From: Gemmobacter megaterium
Lineage (GTDB): Bacteria; Pseudomonadota; Alphaproteobacteria; Rhodobacterales; Rhodobacteraceae
Assembly (NCBI RefSeq): GCF_900156815.1
Contig: NZ_FTOT01000007.1
Span: 154,754 to 218,753 of the forward strand
Direction of reading: 5' to 3'
Length of the DNA stretch: 64,000 bases
Shown here: in pieces, positions 47,554 to 55,045 of the stretch
How the letters are laid out: the number at the start of each line of letters is the position of its first letter
Numbering within the stretch: the stretch's first letter is position 1
Program-made: the position numbers and the translations under genes
The notes under the pieces: generated by a model
Database searches by the model: none
What the model saw: only the letters and a program-made list of their open reading frames with translations
What the model was told of the DNA's origin: nothing

Positions 47554-47801
47554 CCCTGCCCCTGCCCGGCCACACCAGCGCCGCGCGGTTGCTGGAAGAG
47601 TCATGGACCGAAGCGCTGATCGCCCTGCATCGCGGGCAGGTGGCCTTCAGCCATTATGACAACGGAATGCGTCCCGAAGCTGAGTGGAAAATGGTGCTGA
47701 AGAACACGAATGAGGAGCCAAGGGTTGTCCCGAAAGGAGGCAGGCGCCGGAAGTCCGGTTGTTTCCAGCCGTTGAGGATGACCTGCCCGCATTCCAACTG
47801 A
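47554..47801 (+). pseudogene. unrecognised gene fragment
   Basis: A plus-strand open frame ending at 47801, readable from before the thiolase break. It has a protein-like stretch PLPGHTSAARLLEESWTEAL and LHRGQVAFSHYDNGMRP and then a basic tail that looks like junk (GGRRRKSGCF). It begins exactly where the thiolase remnant ends, so it is probably the 3' part of another disrupted gene. I do not recognise the family. The following stretch, 47802-48000, shows nothing gene-like. Confidence 0.3.
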
Positions 47802-48001
47802 ATCTGGCGGCGGGGATTGCCAGGATTGGGGCGATGGCCCCGGTCTAGACCGGTCCGATCGGCGCTTTTTCCAGCTGGAGCAGGCCGACTTCGGCGTCAG
47901 TTGAAGGGAAGGCATACCGCTCGAATTGCGGTCAATCTCCGCAGCCTGCACCGCATGGCCGTGTCATGAGCGGAAAGCACTTTACTTCACGGAGATGCTA
48001 G

Positions 48002-48017
48002 CTGACCCTAGGGTCAG
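48002..48017. repeat. 16-bp perfect palindrome at IS ends
   Basis: CTGACCCTAGGGTCAG is perfectly self-complementary around TA. The right half, GGGTCAGGATTC, abuts the transposase remnant end. This suggests two IS termini facing each other across a TA/CTAG target. Confidence 0.5.
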
Positions 48018-48100
48018 GATTCATAACCAGTAGGTGTCGGTTGCCGCGAGAGCGATGGCTGAGAGAAAGACCTTTGGACAGCGGTCATAGCGGGCCTCGA
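48011..48100 (-). mobile_element. 3' end remnant of an IS5-family (IS427-like) element
   Basis: The minus strand encodes RYDRCPKVFLSAIALAAT followed by DTYWL and a stop at 48021. It is nearly identical to the C-terminus of the intact element's transposase at 54034-54794 (RYDRCPKVFLSAIALAAT then VLFWL). Only about 30 codons and one terminus remain. Confidence 0.75.
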
Positions 48101-48121
48101 TGGCCGTCGGCACGATCCGGC

Positions 48122-48231
48122 CGTCCGGGCTGACGATGGCCTATATCCCCAGGCCGTCAGAGCGCAAACTCTGCTTCGAGATCCCGCGCGCGGAGATGCC
48201 GGCCCGGCTGGGCGGCAAGCGATAACGCAGA
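48122..48231 (+). pseudogene. 3' fragment of an unrecognised gene before a terminator
   Basis: A plus-strand frame reads LTMAYIPRPSERKLCFEIPR and ends at a TAA at 48229-48231. A textbook terminator follows 10 bases later, which suggests this was the end of a real gene cut by the IS remnant. Too short to identify. Confidence 0.3.
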
Positions 48232-48240
48232 AAAGCCCCT

Positions 48241-48270
48241 GGGGGCGCCGTGCCACAGGCGCCCCCTTTT
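48241..48270 (+). terminator. rho-independent terminator
   Basis: GGGGGCGCC (48241-48249) pairs perfectly with GGCGCCCCC (48258-48266) around an 8-base loop, directly followed by TTTT. It is the clearest intrinsic terminator in the window. Confidence 0.8.
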
Positions 48271-48439
48271 GCCCAGCCTGCGGCCCCACGCAAGAGCGCG
48301 GGCCGCCGTGGCCATTTCTGCGCCAGCAATGAGTTGCGACAGAACGCAGACCCCGCAGCGTGATGGCGTGGAGCTGCACGATCTGGTCGCCACACTCAGA
48401 CGCCGTCGATCAGGATCTCCAGCGCGCGCCAAGTCGCCG

Positions 48440-48766
48440 TCACCACCCGGTTGATGCGTTCCGATCTGAACTGCGGGTCAGCCAGTCCTGTCCGCCGAAG
48501 GCGACCAGTACGACCAAGATCCAGTCGCCGTCGACGCGGTAGACCACCGTCAGCGCACGCCCTACCCCGCCATGGCGCACCTGCCAGCCGGCCAGCGGCC
48601 CGCCAAGACGTGCCCCCAATGCCGGTTGGGCAAGAATGTCGGCCAGCAACGCTTCGACTTGATCCAACCGGCGCAGAGCGGCATCGACATCACCGCTGAC
48701 CGTGTAGACATGCCCGACCATCGCGCGCAGATCCTGCGCCACGAGGGGATGACGGCGAAGGCGCAT
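48440..48766 (-). CDS. ParE/RelE-family toxin
   Basis: A 108-residue protein of the ParE/RelE toxin fold, with HPLVAQDLRAMVGHV near the N-terminus, GWQVRHGGVGRALTVVYRV and VLVAFGGQDWLTR at the end. ParE toxins poison gyrase; RelE-type toxins cleave mRNA. The two cannot be separated here. The ATG at 48766 overlaps the antitoxin stop (TGATG), the typical antitoxin-first arrangement. About 170 bases of unassigned sequence separate it from the terminator at 48241-48270. Confidence 0.8.
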   Translation of the reverse strand: MRLRRHPLVAQDLRAMVGHVYTVSGDVDAALRRLDQVEALLADILAQPALGARLGGPLAGWQVRHGGVGRALTVVYRVDGDWILVVLVAFGGQDWLTRSSDRNASTGW

Positions 48767-49029
48767 CAACGCCGTGCGAGCCAGTCGCGGGCTTCGGCTG
48801 TGAAATCGGCCGGGCTGTCCATCGCTTGCCACTGATCAGGCGGCAGGGCCAGACGTCGCTGAACCTCGGCCTCAAGCAGAGCCTGATCGCGCAAGCGGGC
48901 AGATCGCGCGCGGGCGAGCTCGCCCGAAACAGCGGCGCTGACATTCGGATATTCGCCCGCTGCGACCAGCGCCTGAACATGGTCGAACGCGGATTCCGTA
49001 AAGCTGACGCTTTGCTTGTGGACGCCCAT
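48766..49029 (-). CDS. ParD-like antitoxin
   Basis: An 87-residue protein with a ribbon-helix-helix-type N-terminus (KQSVSFTESAFDHVQALVAAGEYPNVSAAVSGEL) in the CopG/ParD pattern and a C-terminal toxin-binding tail (PADFTAEARDWLARR). GGAG precedes ATG 49029. The frame can be extended upstream but without a ribosome binding site. It is expected to repress its own operon and neutralise the toxin encoded next. Confidence 0.82.
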   Translation of the reverse strand: MGVHKQSVSFTESAFDHVQALVAAGEYPNVSAAVSGELARARSARLRDQALLEAEVQRRLALPPDQWQAMDSPADFTAEARDWLARR

Positions 49030-49253
49030 GAGAACTCCGGTGCTCTGTTGGACTACCATATGCCACGAGCCTCGGGAAGGCAACCATGCTTGGGCCTACG
49101 CCCTCCCGTGCGGAACCGATTTCCAGCGGAGCGGCTGTCCTTCCGGGTGATGGTTTGGGGTCTTATGGCGCCCTCGGCGATGTTGCGGAGCGCTGTTTTC
49201 GTGCCGGATCCGGGCAGCAGAGAACAATCCACTCTTTTCACGACTAAATTTGG

Positions 49254-49297
49254 CGTGATTATTTCATTGCTTTTATCTATCAAATATGTCGTGATTA
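49254..49297 (+). promoter_or_regulatory. repeated CGTGATTA words in the sulfate operon control region
   Basis: CGTGATTA occurs at 49254-49261 and 49290-49297 in an AT-rich segment just before the substrate-binding protein gene (ATG 49315). This is the likely promoter region; a regulator bound to the direct repeats, perhaps the operon's own Lrp-type protein, is possible. Confidence 0.4.
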
Positions 49298-49314
49298 AGC
49301 GCAGAGAGGCCGTC

Positions 49315-50481
49315 ATGCCTCTGACAGCAACAAGGGGCTTTGCCATGATCCATACCGTCTTCGTCTCGTCCCATGTGCAGGCGCAGGGTCCGCTGATCGA
49401 GCGTCTGCCCGATGGCCGATTGCTGATCGAGGCCGGGGGGCGCCGCGTCGCGGGCCATCCGCCGGCTCGCCCCGGCCCGCAGACCAGCGGCTGGAAGGGT
49501 ATCATCGCCGCGGCCTTGCTTGGCCTGTCCGCCCTGGGCGGCGGTGCTTCGCAACTGCGGGCCGATACACTGTTGAATGTCAGCTATGACCCCACCCGCG
49601 AATTCTACCGCGAATATAACGGCTGGTTCGCGCGGTGGTGGCAGGCGCAGGGCAACCCCGCAGCGACGATCCAGACCTCGCATGGTGGATCCGGCGCTCA
49701 GGCCAGGGCGGTGATCGACGGACTTGCCGCGCAGGTGGTCACGCTGGCTCTGGCCTCCGATATCGACCAGATCGCGGCCCGCACCGATCTGATCCCCGAG
49801 GATTGGCAATCCCGCCTGCCGCATAATTCGTCGCCCTACACCTCGACCATCGTCTTTCTGGTGCGCGAGGGAAATCCTAAGGGTATCACCGACTGGGACG
49901 ACCTGATCGCCGAAGGGGTGCAGGTGATCACCCCCAATCCCAAGACATCGGGCGGCGCGCGCTGGAACTATCTGGCCGCCTGGGGCTATGCGGATCGCAA
50001 CGGGCTGGACCCCAAGGACTTCGTCGGCGCGCTCTACCGCAACGTCCCGGTGCTGGATACCGGCGCGCGCGGATCGACCACCACCTTCGCGCAGCGCGGC
50101 CTGGGAGATGTGCTGCTGGCATGGGAAAACGAGGCTTATCTCGCGCTGGCCGAACTGGGTGACGACCAGTTCGATATCGTCGTGCCCTCGATTTCGGTCT
50201 TGGCAGAGCCGCCGGTCGCGTTGGTCGAAGGTCGCCTGACCGATGCCAACCGCCCGTTGGCCACCGCCTATCTGGAGCAGCTTTACAGCCCCGAGGCGCA
50301 GGCCATGGCGCTGCGCCACTATTACCGCGCCTGGGATATCTCGGCTGCGGCCGCGGAGGATGTTGCCCGCTTTCCCGAACTGGAACGCCTGCCGATCGCC
50401 GATTTCGGCGGCTGGGCCAGAGTGCAGCCCGAACATTTCGGCGATGGCGGCATCTTCGACCAGATCTATCAGGGGCAGTGA
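49315..50481 (+). CDS. sulfate/thiosulfate ABC transporter substrate-binding protein
   Basis: A 388-residue periplasmic protein of the Sbp/CysP family. Family blocks are LLNVSYDPTREFYREYN, QTSHGGSGAQARAVIDGL, NPKTSGGARWNYLAAWGYA and LLAWENEAYLAL. The export signal lies unusually deep (about residues 58-83, GIIAAALLGLSALGGGA), leaving a roughly 55-residue N-terminal extension rich in Pro and Arg. No Met closer to the signal exists in frame. Starts at 49315 and 49345 are both possible; 49315 has the better ribosome binding site. It heads the operon with cysT, cysW, cysA and an Lrp-type gene. Confidence 0.88.
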   Translation: MPLTATRGFAMIHTVFVSSHVQAQGPLIERLPDGRLLIEAGGRRVAGHPPARPGPQTSGWKGIIAAALLGLSALGGGASQLRADTLLNVSYDPTREFYREYNGWFARWWQAQGNPAATIQTSHGGSGAQARAVIDGLAAQVVTLALASDIDQIAARTDLIPEDWQSRLPHNSSPYTSTIVFLVREGNPKGITDWDDLIAEGVQVITPNPKTSGGARWNYLAAWGYADRNGLDPKDFVGALYRNVPVLDTGARGSTTTFAQRGLGDVLLAWENEAYLALAELGDDQFDIVVPSISVLAEPPVALVEGRLTDANRPLATAYLEQLYSPEAQAMALRHYYRAWDISAAAAEDVARFPELERLPIADFGGWARVQPEHFGDGGIFDQIYQGQ

Positions 50482-50485
50482 TCCG

Positions 50486-51334
50486 ATGGCGCGAACCTTC
50501 CTGCTCAGGCAGCCCACCCCGATGCCGGGGTGGGGGCTTTCCTTCGGCGTCATGGCTTTGATGCTGTCGGTCATAGTGGCGCTGCCGCTGTCGGTGCTGC
50601 TGTGGCGCGGTTTCATTGATTTCGGCGCCGGCGCGATGTGGGAGGTGGTGAACCGCCCGCGCGTCTGGTCGGCGCTGGGGTTAAGCTTCCGCGCGGCATT
50701 CGTCGCCTCGCTGTTCAATCTGGTGTTCGGCGTGCTGTTGGCATGGGTGCTGGTGCGCTACCGCTTTCCCGGCAAGCGGATCATCGACGCGATGATCGAC
50801 CTGCCCTTTGCCCTGCCGACCGCCGTGGCCGGCATCGCCCTGACAGCGATCTATGCGCCGAATGGCGTGTTCGGCTCGGCAATCCAGTCCACCTTCGGCA
50901 TCCGCGTCGCCTATACAGAATGGGGGATCTGGATCGCGCTGATCTTTGTGGGCCTGCCCTTCGTCGTGCGCACTGTGCAGCCGGTGATCGAAGAGATCGA
51001 CCGCGAGACCGAAGAAGCCTCGGCCACGCTCGGCGCCTCGCGGTTGCGCACGCTGGTGCGGATCGTTCTGCCGATGCTGGCGCCTGGCGCGCTGACAGGC
51101 TTTGCCCTCGCACTGGCACGATCTGTCGGCGAATACGGCTCGGTGATCTTCATCGCGGGCAATCTTCCGAATGTCACCGAAATCGCGCCACTGCTGATCG
51201 TCATCCGACTCGAGGAATTCGACTATGACGGCGCGGTGGCCATCGCCATTGCGATGCTGACCATCTCCTTCACCCTGCTCCTTGCCATCAACCTGATCCA
51301 GATCTGGAGCCGTCGCCGGATGGGCGCGGTCTGA
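50486..51334 (+). CDS. cysT: sulfate ABC transporter permease CysT
   Basis: A 282-residue permease with six membrane segments and the EAA loop (TEEASATLGASRLRTLVRIVLP). The CysT-typical segment LPFALPTAVAGIALTAIYAPNG is present. It starts four bases after the binding-protein stop. It pairs with CysW to form the channel. Confidence 0.93.
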   Translation: MARTFLLRQPTPMPGWGLSFGVMALMLSVIVALPLSVLLWRGFIDFGAGAMWEVVNRPRVWSALGLSFRAAFVASLFNLVFGVLLAWVLVRYRFPGKRIIDAMIDLPFALPTAVAGIALTAIYAPNGVFGSAIQSTFGIRVAYTEWGIWIALIFVGLPFVVRTVQPVIEEIDRETEEASATLGASRLRTLVRIVLPMLAPGALTGFALALARSVGEYGSVIFIAGNLPNVTEIAPLLIVIRLEEFDYDGAVAIAIAMLTISFTLLLAINLIQIWSRRRMGAV

Positions 51335-51345
51335 GGAGGGCCATA

Positions 51346-52209
51346 ATGACGCATATCCCCCACAACCGCTGGCGCCCCGCCACGACCGAGCCCGCGCTGG
51401 TCAGATGGGCGTTGATCGTCCTTTGCCTTGCGATGCTGGCGATCCTGTTAGTCGCGCCGCTGATGGTCGTGTTTGACGAAGCGTTGCGCCGGGGCTGGGC
51501 ATTTGCGCTGGCCTCGCTCTCCGAACCGGATGCGCAGGCGGCGATCCGGCTGACGCTGCTGGTCGCAGCCCTCACCGTGCCGCTGAATGCCGTTTTCGGC
51601 ATCGCCGCCGCTTGGGCCGTCACAAAGTTCGACTGGCGCGGCAAGGCTTGGGTGATCACGCTGATCGACCTGCCGTTCTCCATCTCGCCCGTGGTGGCGG
51701 GTTTGCTGTTCGTCCTGATGTTTGGCGCCAACTCTGCGCTTGGGGCATGGTTGGTCGCGCAGGGCTTCCCGATCGTCTTTGCCGTGCCGGGCATCGTGCT
51801 GGCCACATTGTTCATCACCTTTCCCTTCGTGGCGCGCGAGTTGATCCCTGTCATGCTGGAGCAGGGCCGGGCAGAAGAGGAGGCCGCCCTGACGCTCGGC
51901 GCAAGCGGCTGGCGCACCTTCCTGACCGTGACCCTGCCCAATATTCGCTGGGCGCTGCTTTACGGTGTGCTGTTGTGCAACGCGCGGGCGATGGGCGAAT
52001 TTGGTGCCGTCGCGGTCGTCTCGGGCAAGATCCGTGGCCAGACCACGACCATGCCGCTGATGATCGAGATGTTTTACAATGAATATCTTTCGGTCGCGGC
52101 CTTCACGATGGCGGGCGTTCTCGCGCTGCTGGCCTTTGTCACCCTCACACTCAAGACGGCGCTGGAATGGCGGTATGCCGACCAGCTTGCCGCAAGCCAC
52201 CGCCATTGA
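51346..52209 (+). CDS. cysW: sulfate ABC transporter permease CysW
   Basis: A 287-residue permease with six membrane segments, [20 protein letters not shown] and the EAA loop [22 protein letters not shown], as expected of CysW. GAGGAGG precedes the ATG, 12 bases after cysT. Confidence 0.93.
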   Translation: MTHIPHNRWRPATTEPALVRWALIVLCLAMLAILLVAPLMVVFDEALRRGWAFALASLSEPDAQAAIRLTLLVAALTVPLNAVFGIAAAWAVTKFDWRGKAWVITLIDLPFSISPVVAGLLFVLMFGANSALGAWLVAQGFPIVFAVPGIVLATLFITFPFVARELIPVMLEQGRAEEEAALTLGASGWRTFLTVTLPNIRWALLYGVLLCNARAMGEFGAVAVVSGKIRGQTTTMPLMIEMFYNEYLSVAAFTMAGVLALLAFVTLTLKTALEWRYADQLAASHRH

Positions 52210-52220
52210 TGGAGAGTCCG

Positions 52221-52952
52221 ATGAATATCGACATCGAAGAAATCGCCAAGCAATTCGGCACCACTGCGGCGCTGCATCCGGTCTCGCTCGCCATCCCCTC
52301 GGGCACGCTGGTCGCGCTGCTTGGTCCCTCGGGCTCGGGCAAGACCACGCTGCTACGCATCCTCGGCGGGCTGGAATTCCCGTCGACGGGCCGGGTGCTG
52401 TTCGACGGCGCGGATGCGACCGGGCTGACCGTGCAGGATCGTCGCGCCGGTTTCGTGTTCCAGTCCTATGCGCTGTTCCGGCATATGAATGTGTTCGAGA
52501 ACATTGCCTATGGCCTGCGCGCCCGCCCCAGCAAGACCCGTCCGCCAGGGGCAGAAATATCGCGCCGGGTCAACAAGCTGCTGGATCTGATCCGCCTGCC
52601 GGATATCGGCGCGCGCTTTCCCAGCCAGCTGTCGGGCGGGCAGCGGCAGCGCGTGGCACTGGCCCGCGCACTGGCGATCGAGCCGCGCATGTTGCTACTG
52701 GACGAGCCTTTCGGCGCGCTGGATGCCAAGGTGCGCAAGGAACTGCGGCAAGGCTTGCGCGACATACATGACGCGACCGGCCTCACCACGGTATTCGTGA
52801 CCCATGATCAGGAGGAGGCGATGGAACTGGCCGATCTGGTTGTCGTCATGTCCGGGTCAGGTTCAGGGGGTCGTATCGAACAGATTGGCAAGCCCGAAGA
52901 CATCCGAGCCCGGCCCAACAGCGATTTCGTACGCGAGTTCATTTCGGCATGA
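52221..52952 (+). CDS. cysA: sulfate ABC transporter ATP-binding protein, short form
   Basis: An ABC ATPase of 243 residues with Walker A GPSGSGKT (35-42), the Q-loop, signature [15 protein letters not shown] and Walker [13 protein letters not shown]. Typical CysA proteins are about 340-360 residues because of a C-terminal TOBE-like regulatory domain. Here the protein stops at the [23 protein letters not shown] segment, so that domain is absent. The stop overlaps the Lrp-type gene by four bases, so the shortness looks natural rather than a frameshift. Confidence 0.9.
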   Translation: MNIDIEEIAKQFGTTAALHPVSLAIPSGTLVALLGPSGSGKTTLLRILGGLEFPSTGRVLFDGADATGLTVQDRRAGFVFQSYALFRHMNVFENIAYGLRARPSKTRPPGAEISRRVNKLLDLIRLPDIGARFPSQLSGGQRQRVALARALAIEPRMLLLDEPFGALDAKVRKELRQGLRDIHDATGLTTVFVTHDQEEAMELADLVVVMSGSGSGGRIEQIGKPEDIRARPNSDFVREFISA

Positions 52953-53431
52953 CAGCCTCAGCCGCTCTCGACCGGATCGACCGGCGCATCCTGTTCGAGC
53001 TGATGCGCGATGCGACATTGCCGGTGGCGCAACTGGCCGAGCGGGTCGGCCTGTCGCAGACGCCGTGCTGGAAACGGGTGCAAAAGCTGGAAGCGGCGGG
53101 TATCCTCACCCGCCGCGTCGCCCTGGTCGATCCGGCGGCCATCGGCCTTGCCCTGACCGTATTTGTCGAGATCGAGGCCGCCGACCATACGCCGGAATGG
53201 CGTGCTGCCTTTGCCTCAGTGGTCGCCGATCAGGCAGAGGTCCAGGAAGTCCACCGCATGGCGGGCGAAATCGACTATCTGCTGAAGGTCGTGGTCGGCA
53301 GCATGGCGGCCTATGACGCATTTTACTTGGGCCTGACGCAGCGCGTGCCCTGCCGCAATGTGACCTCGAAGTTCTCGATGGAACGTATCAAGATCACAAC
53401 GGCGTTGCCGATCGACACTATGCGTGTTTGA
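52949..53431 (+). CDS. Lrp/AsnC-family transcriptional regulator
   Basis: A 160-residue Lrp-type protein. The N-terminal helix-turn-helix is [42 protein letters not shown] (in pieces), followed by a RAM effector domain ([10 protein letters not shown] to [16 protein letters not shown]). It is translationally coupled to cysA (ATGA). Genes of this group next to sulfur transporters probably sense a sulfur amino acid. It likely controls the operon in which it lies. Confidence 0.9.
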   Translation: MTASAALDRIDRRILFELMRDATLPVAQLAERVGLSQTPCWKRVQKLEAAGILTRRVALVDPAAIGLALTVFVEIEAADHTPEWRAAFASVVADQAEVQEVHRMAGEIDYLLKVVVGSMAAYDAFYLGLTQRVPCRNVTSKFSMERIKITTALPIDTMRV

Positions 53432-53713
53432 CAGGTGCAACTGTCCGCTGACCCTGCCTGAAAATCAACGGTTGCCCTGCACCAGCACCAGAACGACATC
53501 CTCGATCGCGACCGAGAACCGCCCTCCACCAGCCTGTACTCCAACCCGAGTGCAACTATGATGACCGGCAGGGCTATCGCGTGGTGCCTGCATCGCCACT
53601 TATCCAGCGATGAAAGCGTCACTGCCGTGCGCGCAACGGATCACGTCGCGGATCTGCCCGGCAGCAACCGGTCGGATACACGCCAGCTCGCCAACCTGTT
53701 GAAACAAATTTAA

Positions 53714-53969
53714 AAAGGACCATATCGAAAGGATGGGCTGGCGCAGGGTCGGGTGCAGGAAATCGGTTGGCGCACCACGCGGTTGGTTACACGCGACAGC
53801 ACATATGTCATCGTACCCAACAGTCAGATCTCGCGTCAGCGGATCACCAATTTCAGCGCCCCGCGACCAGAGTATCGCGATCACGTCGAACTGACACTGC
53901 CCGTTACCCTTTCGGTGGCCGAGGCGCGGGGCCTGATTGGCGCTGCGTTGGAAGGGGCAGAAACCATCA
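53714..53969 (+). pseudogene. fragment of an MscS-type mechanosensitive channel
   Basis: From just after a stop at 53711-53713, the frame reads GRVQEIGWRTTRLVTRDSTY and VIVPNSQISRQRITNFS, which is the beta-domain of MscS channels. It then runs into the IS left end near 53970. The membrane segments are missing upstream: 53432-53713 shows no intact frame and only scattered protein-like pieces. The gene was therefore already truncated on the left and then cut by the IS. Confidence 0.7.
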
Positions 53970-54808
53970 GGACCCACTAATCGTCTTGCGGTTGCCTTGG
54001 CCGCGTGATTCACGCTCCCCAACTGATGGGGGCATGATGAGCAATCTTTTCTGGCTGACCGACGCGCAGATGGACCGGCTTCGGCCGTTCTTCCCGAGGC
54101 CCCACGGCAAGCCACGCGTCGATGACCGGCGCGTGTTGAGCGGGATAATCTTTATCAATCGCAATGGCTTGCGGTGGTGTGATGCGCCCAGGGAATATGG
54201 CCCGCCGAAGACGCTCTACAATCGTTGGAAGCGGTGGAGCGACAAGGGGGTCTTCGCCCGGATGATGGAGGGGCTGGCCGCTGAGGGCAGCGAGCAGAAG
54301 ACCATCATGATCGACGCAACCTATTTGAAAGCCCACCGCACGGCCTCGAGCCTGCGGGTGAAAAAGGGGGGCGCGGCAGGCTGATCGGTCGAACAAAGGG
54401 CGGACCGAACACCAAGTTGCACGCGGTGACCGACGCGACGGGGCGGCCCATCCGGTTCTTCATGACGACGGGCGAGGTCAGCGACTACACCGGCGCCGCG
54501 GCGATGCTGAGCAGCTTGCCAACCGCCGACTGGCTGCTCGCGGATCGGGGCTATGATGCGGACTGGTTCAGAGACGCGTTGAAAGACAAGGGCATACGGG
54601 CCTGCATCCCGGGCCGGAAGTCACGCGGCAAGGTCGTCCGCTACGACAAGCGCCGTTACAAACGCCGGAACCGCATCAAGATCATGTTCGGAAGGTTGAA
54701 AGACTGGCGACGCGTCGCCACGCGCTACGACAGGTGCCCGAAGGTGTTCCTCTCGGCCATCGCGCTCGCGGCGACCGTTCTCTTCTGGCTTTGAAAATCA
54801 ATGAGTCT
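53970..54808 (+). mobile_element. IS5-family (IS427 group) insertion sequence
   Basis: About 840 bp. Imperfect terminal inverted repeats are GGACCCACTAATC at the left (from 53970) and, read inward from the right, AGACTCATTGATT (from 54808). The element encodes one transposase in two overlapping frames. Boundaries are by eye and may be off by a few bases. No target duplication could be confirmed. Confidence 0.7.
54034..54794 (+). CDS. IS5-family transposase (two frames, -1 frameshift)
   Basis: Frame 1 (54034-54384, 116 residues) has the N-terminal region and the first catalytic Asp in MIDATYLKAH. Frame 2, shifted by -1 and ending at 54794, has the second Asp in LADRGYDADW and the C-terminus RLKDWRRVATRYDRC. 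The switch lies at GTGAAAAAGGGGGGC near 54358-54372, where the heptamer G GGG GGC suits programmed -1 slippage. In relatives the third catalytic residue is Glu in NRIEIMFGRLKDW; here the codon is AAG (Lys) in NRIKIMFGRLKDW. The DDE triad is thus broken and the enzyme is probably inactive. Confidence 0.8.
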
Positions 54809-55045
54809 GGAACCTAGCGAGCGTCAATCGAACACGCGCGCCCGTCGCGGTGATCCACAGAAGATCTCGCATGTGAACGCTCAAGTCCTCTGCCTTCGCT
54901 CGTCGCATCAGAACCGCGATTTCGGAGTTCATGGCTTCCTAGGCCGAGATCCGGCGGTCAGCCACCTGCGTAAAGACCGAAAATATCCTCGGCGGGAAGC
55001 TCTTCCTTGCTTCTTCTGCGGATAAAGGTCGGACGATCGCTCAGA
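54809..55045. other. non-coding gap between the IS and the LacI-type gene
   Basis: Nothing convincing is seen here. A 44-codon minus-strand frame (54798-54932) reads into the IS end and has no recognisable relatives. Confidence 0.4.

Noticed and set aside
48014..48379. 121-codon minus-strand frame
   Set aside because: Different frame from the transposase remnant and antisense to the terminator; no protein-like pattern.
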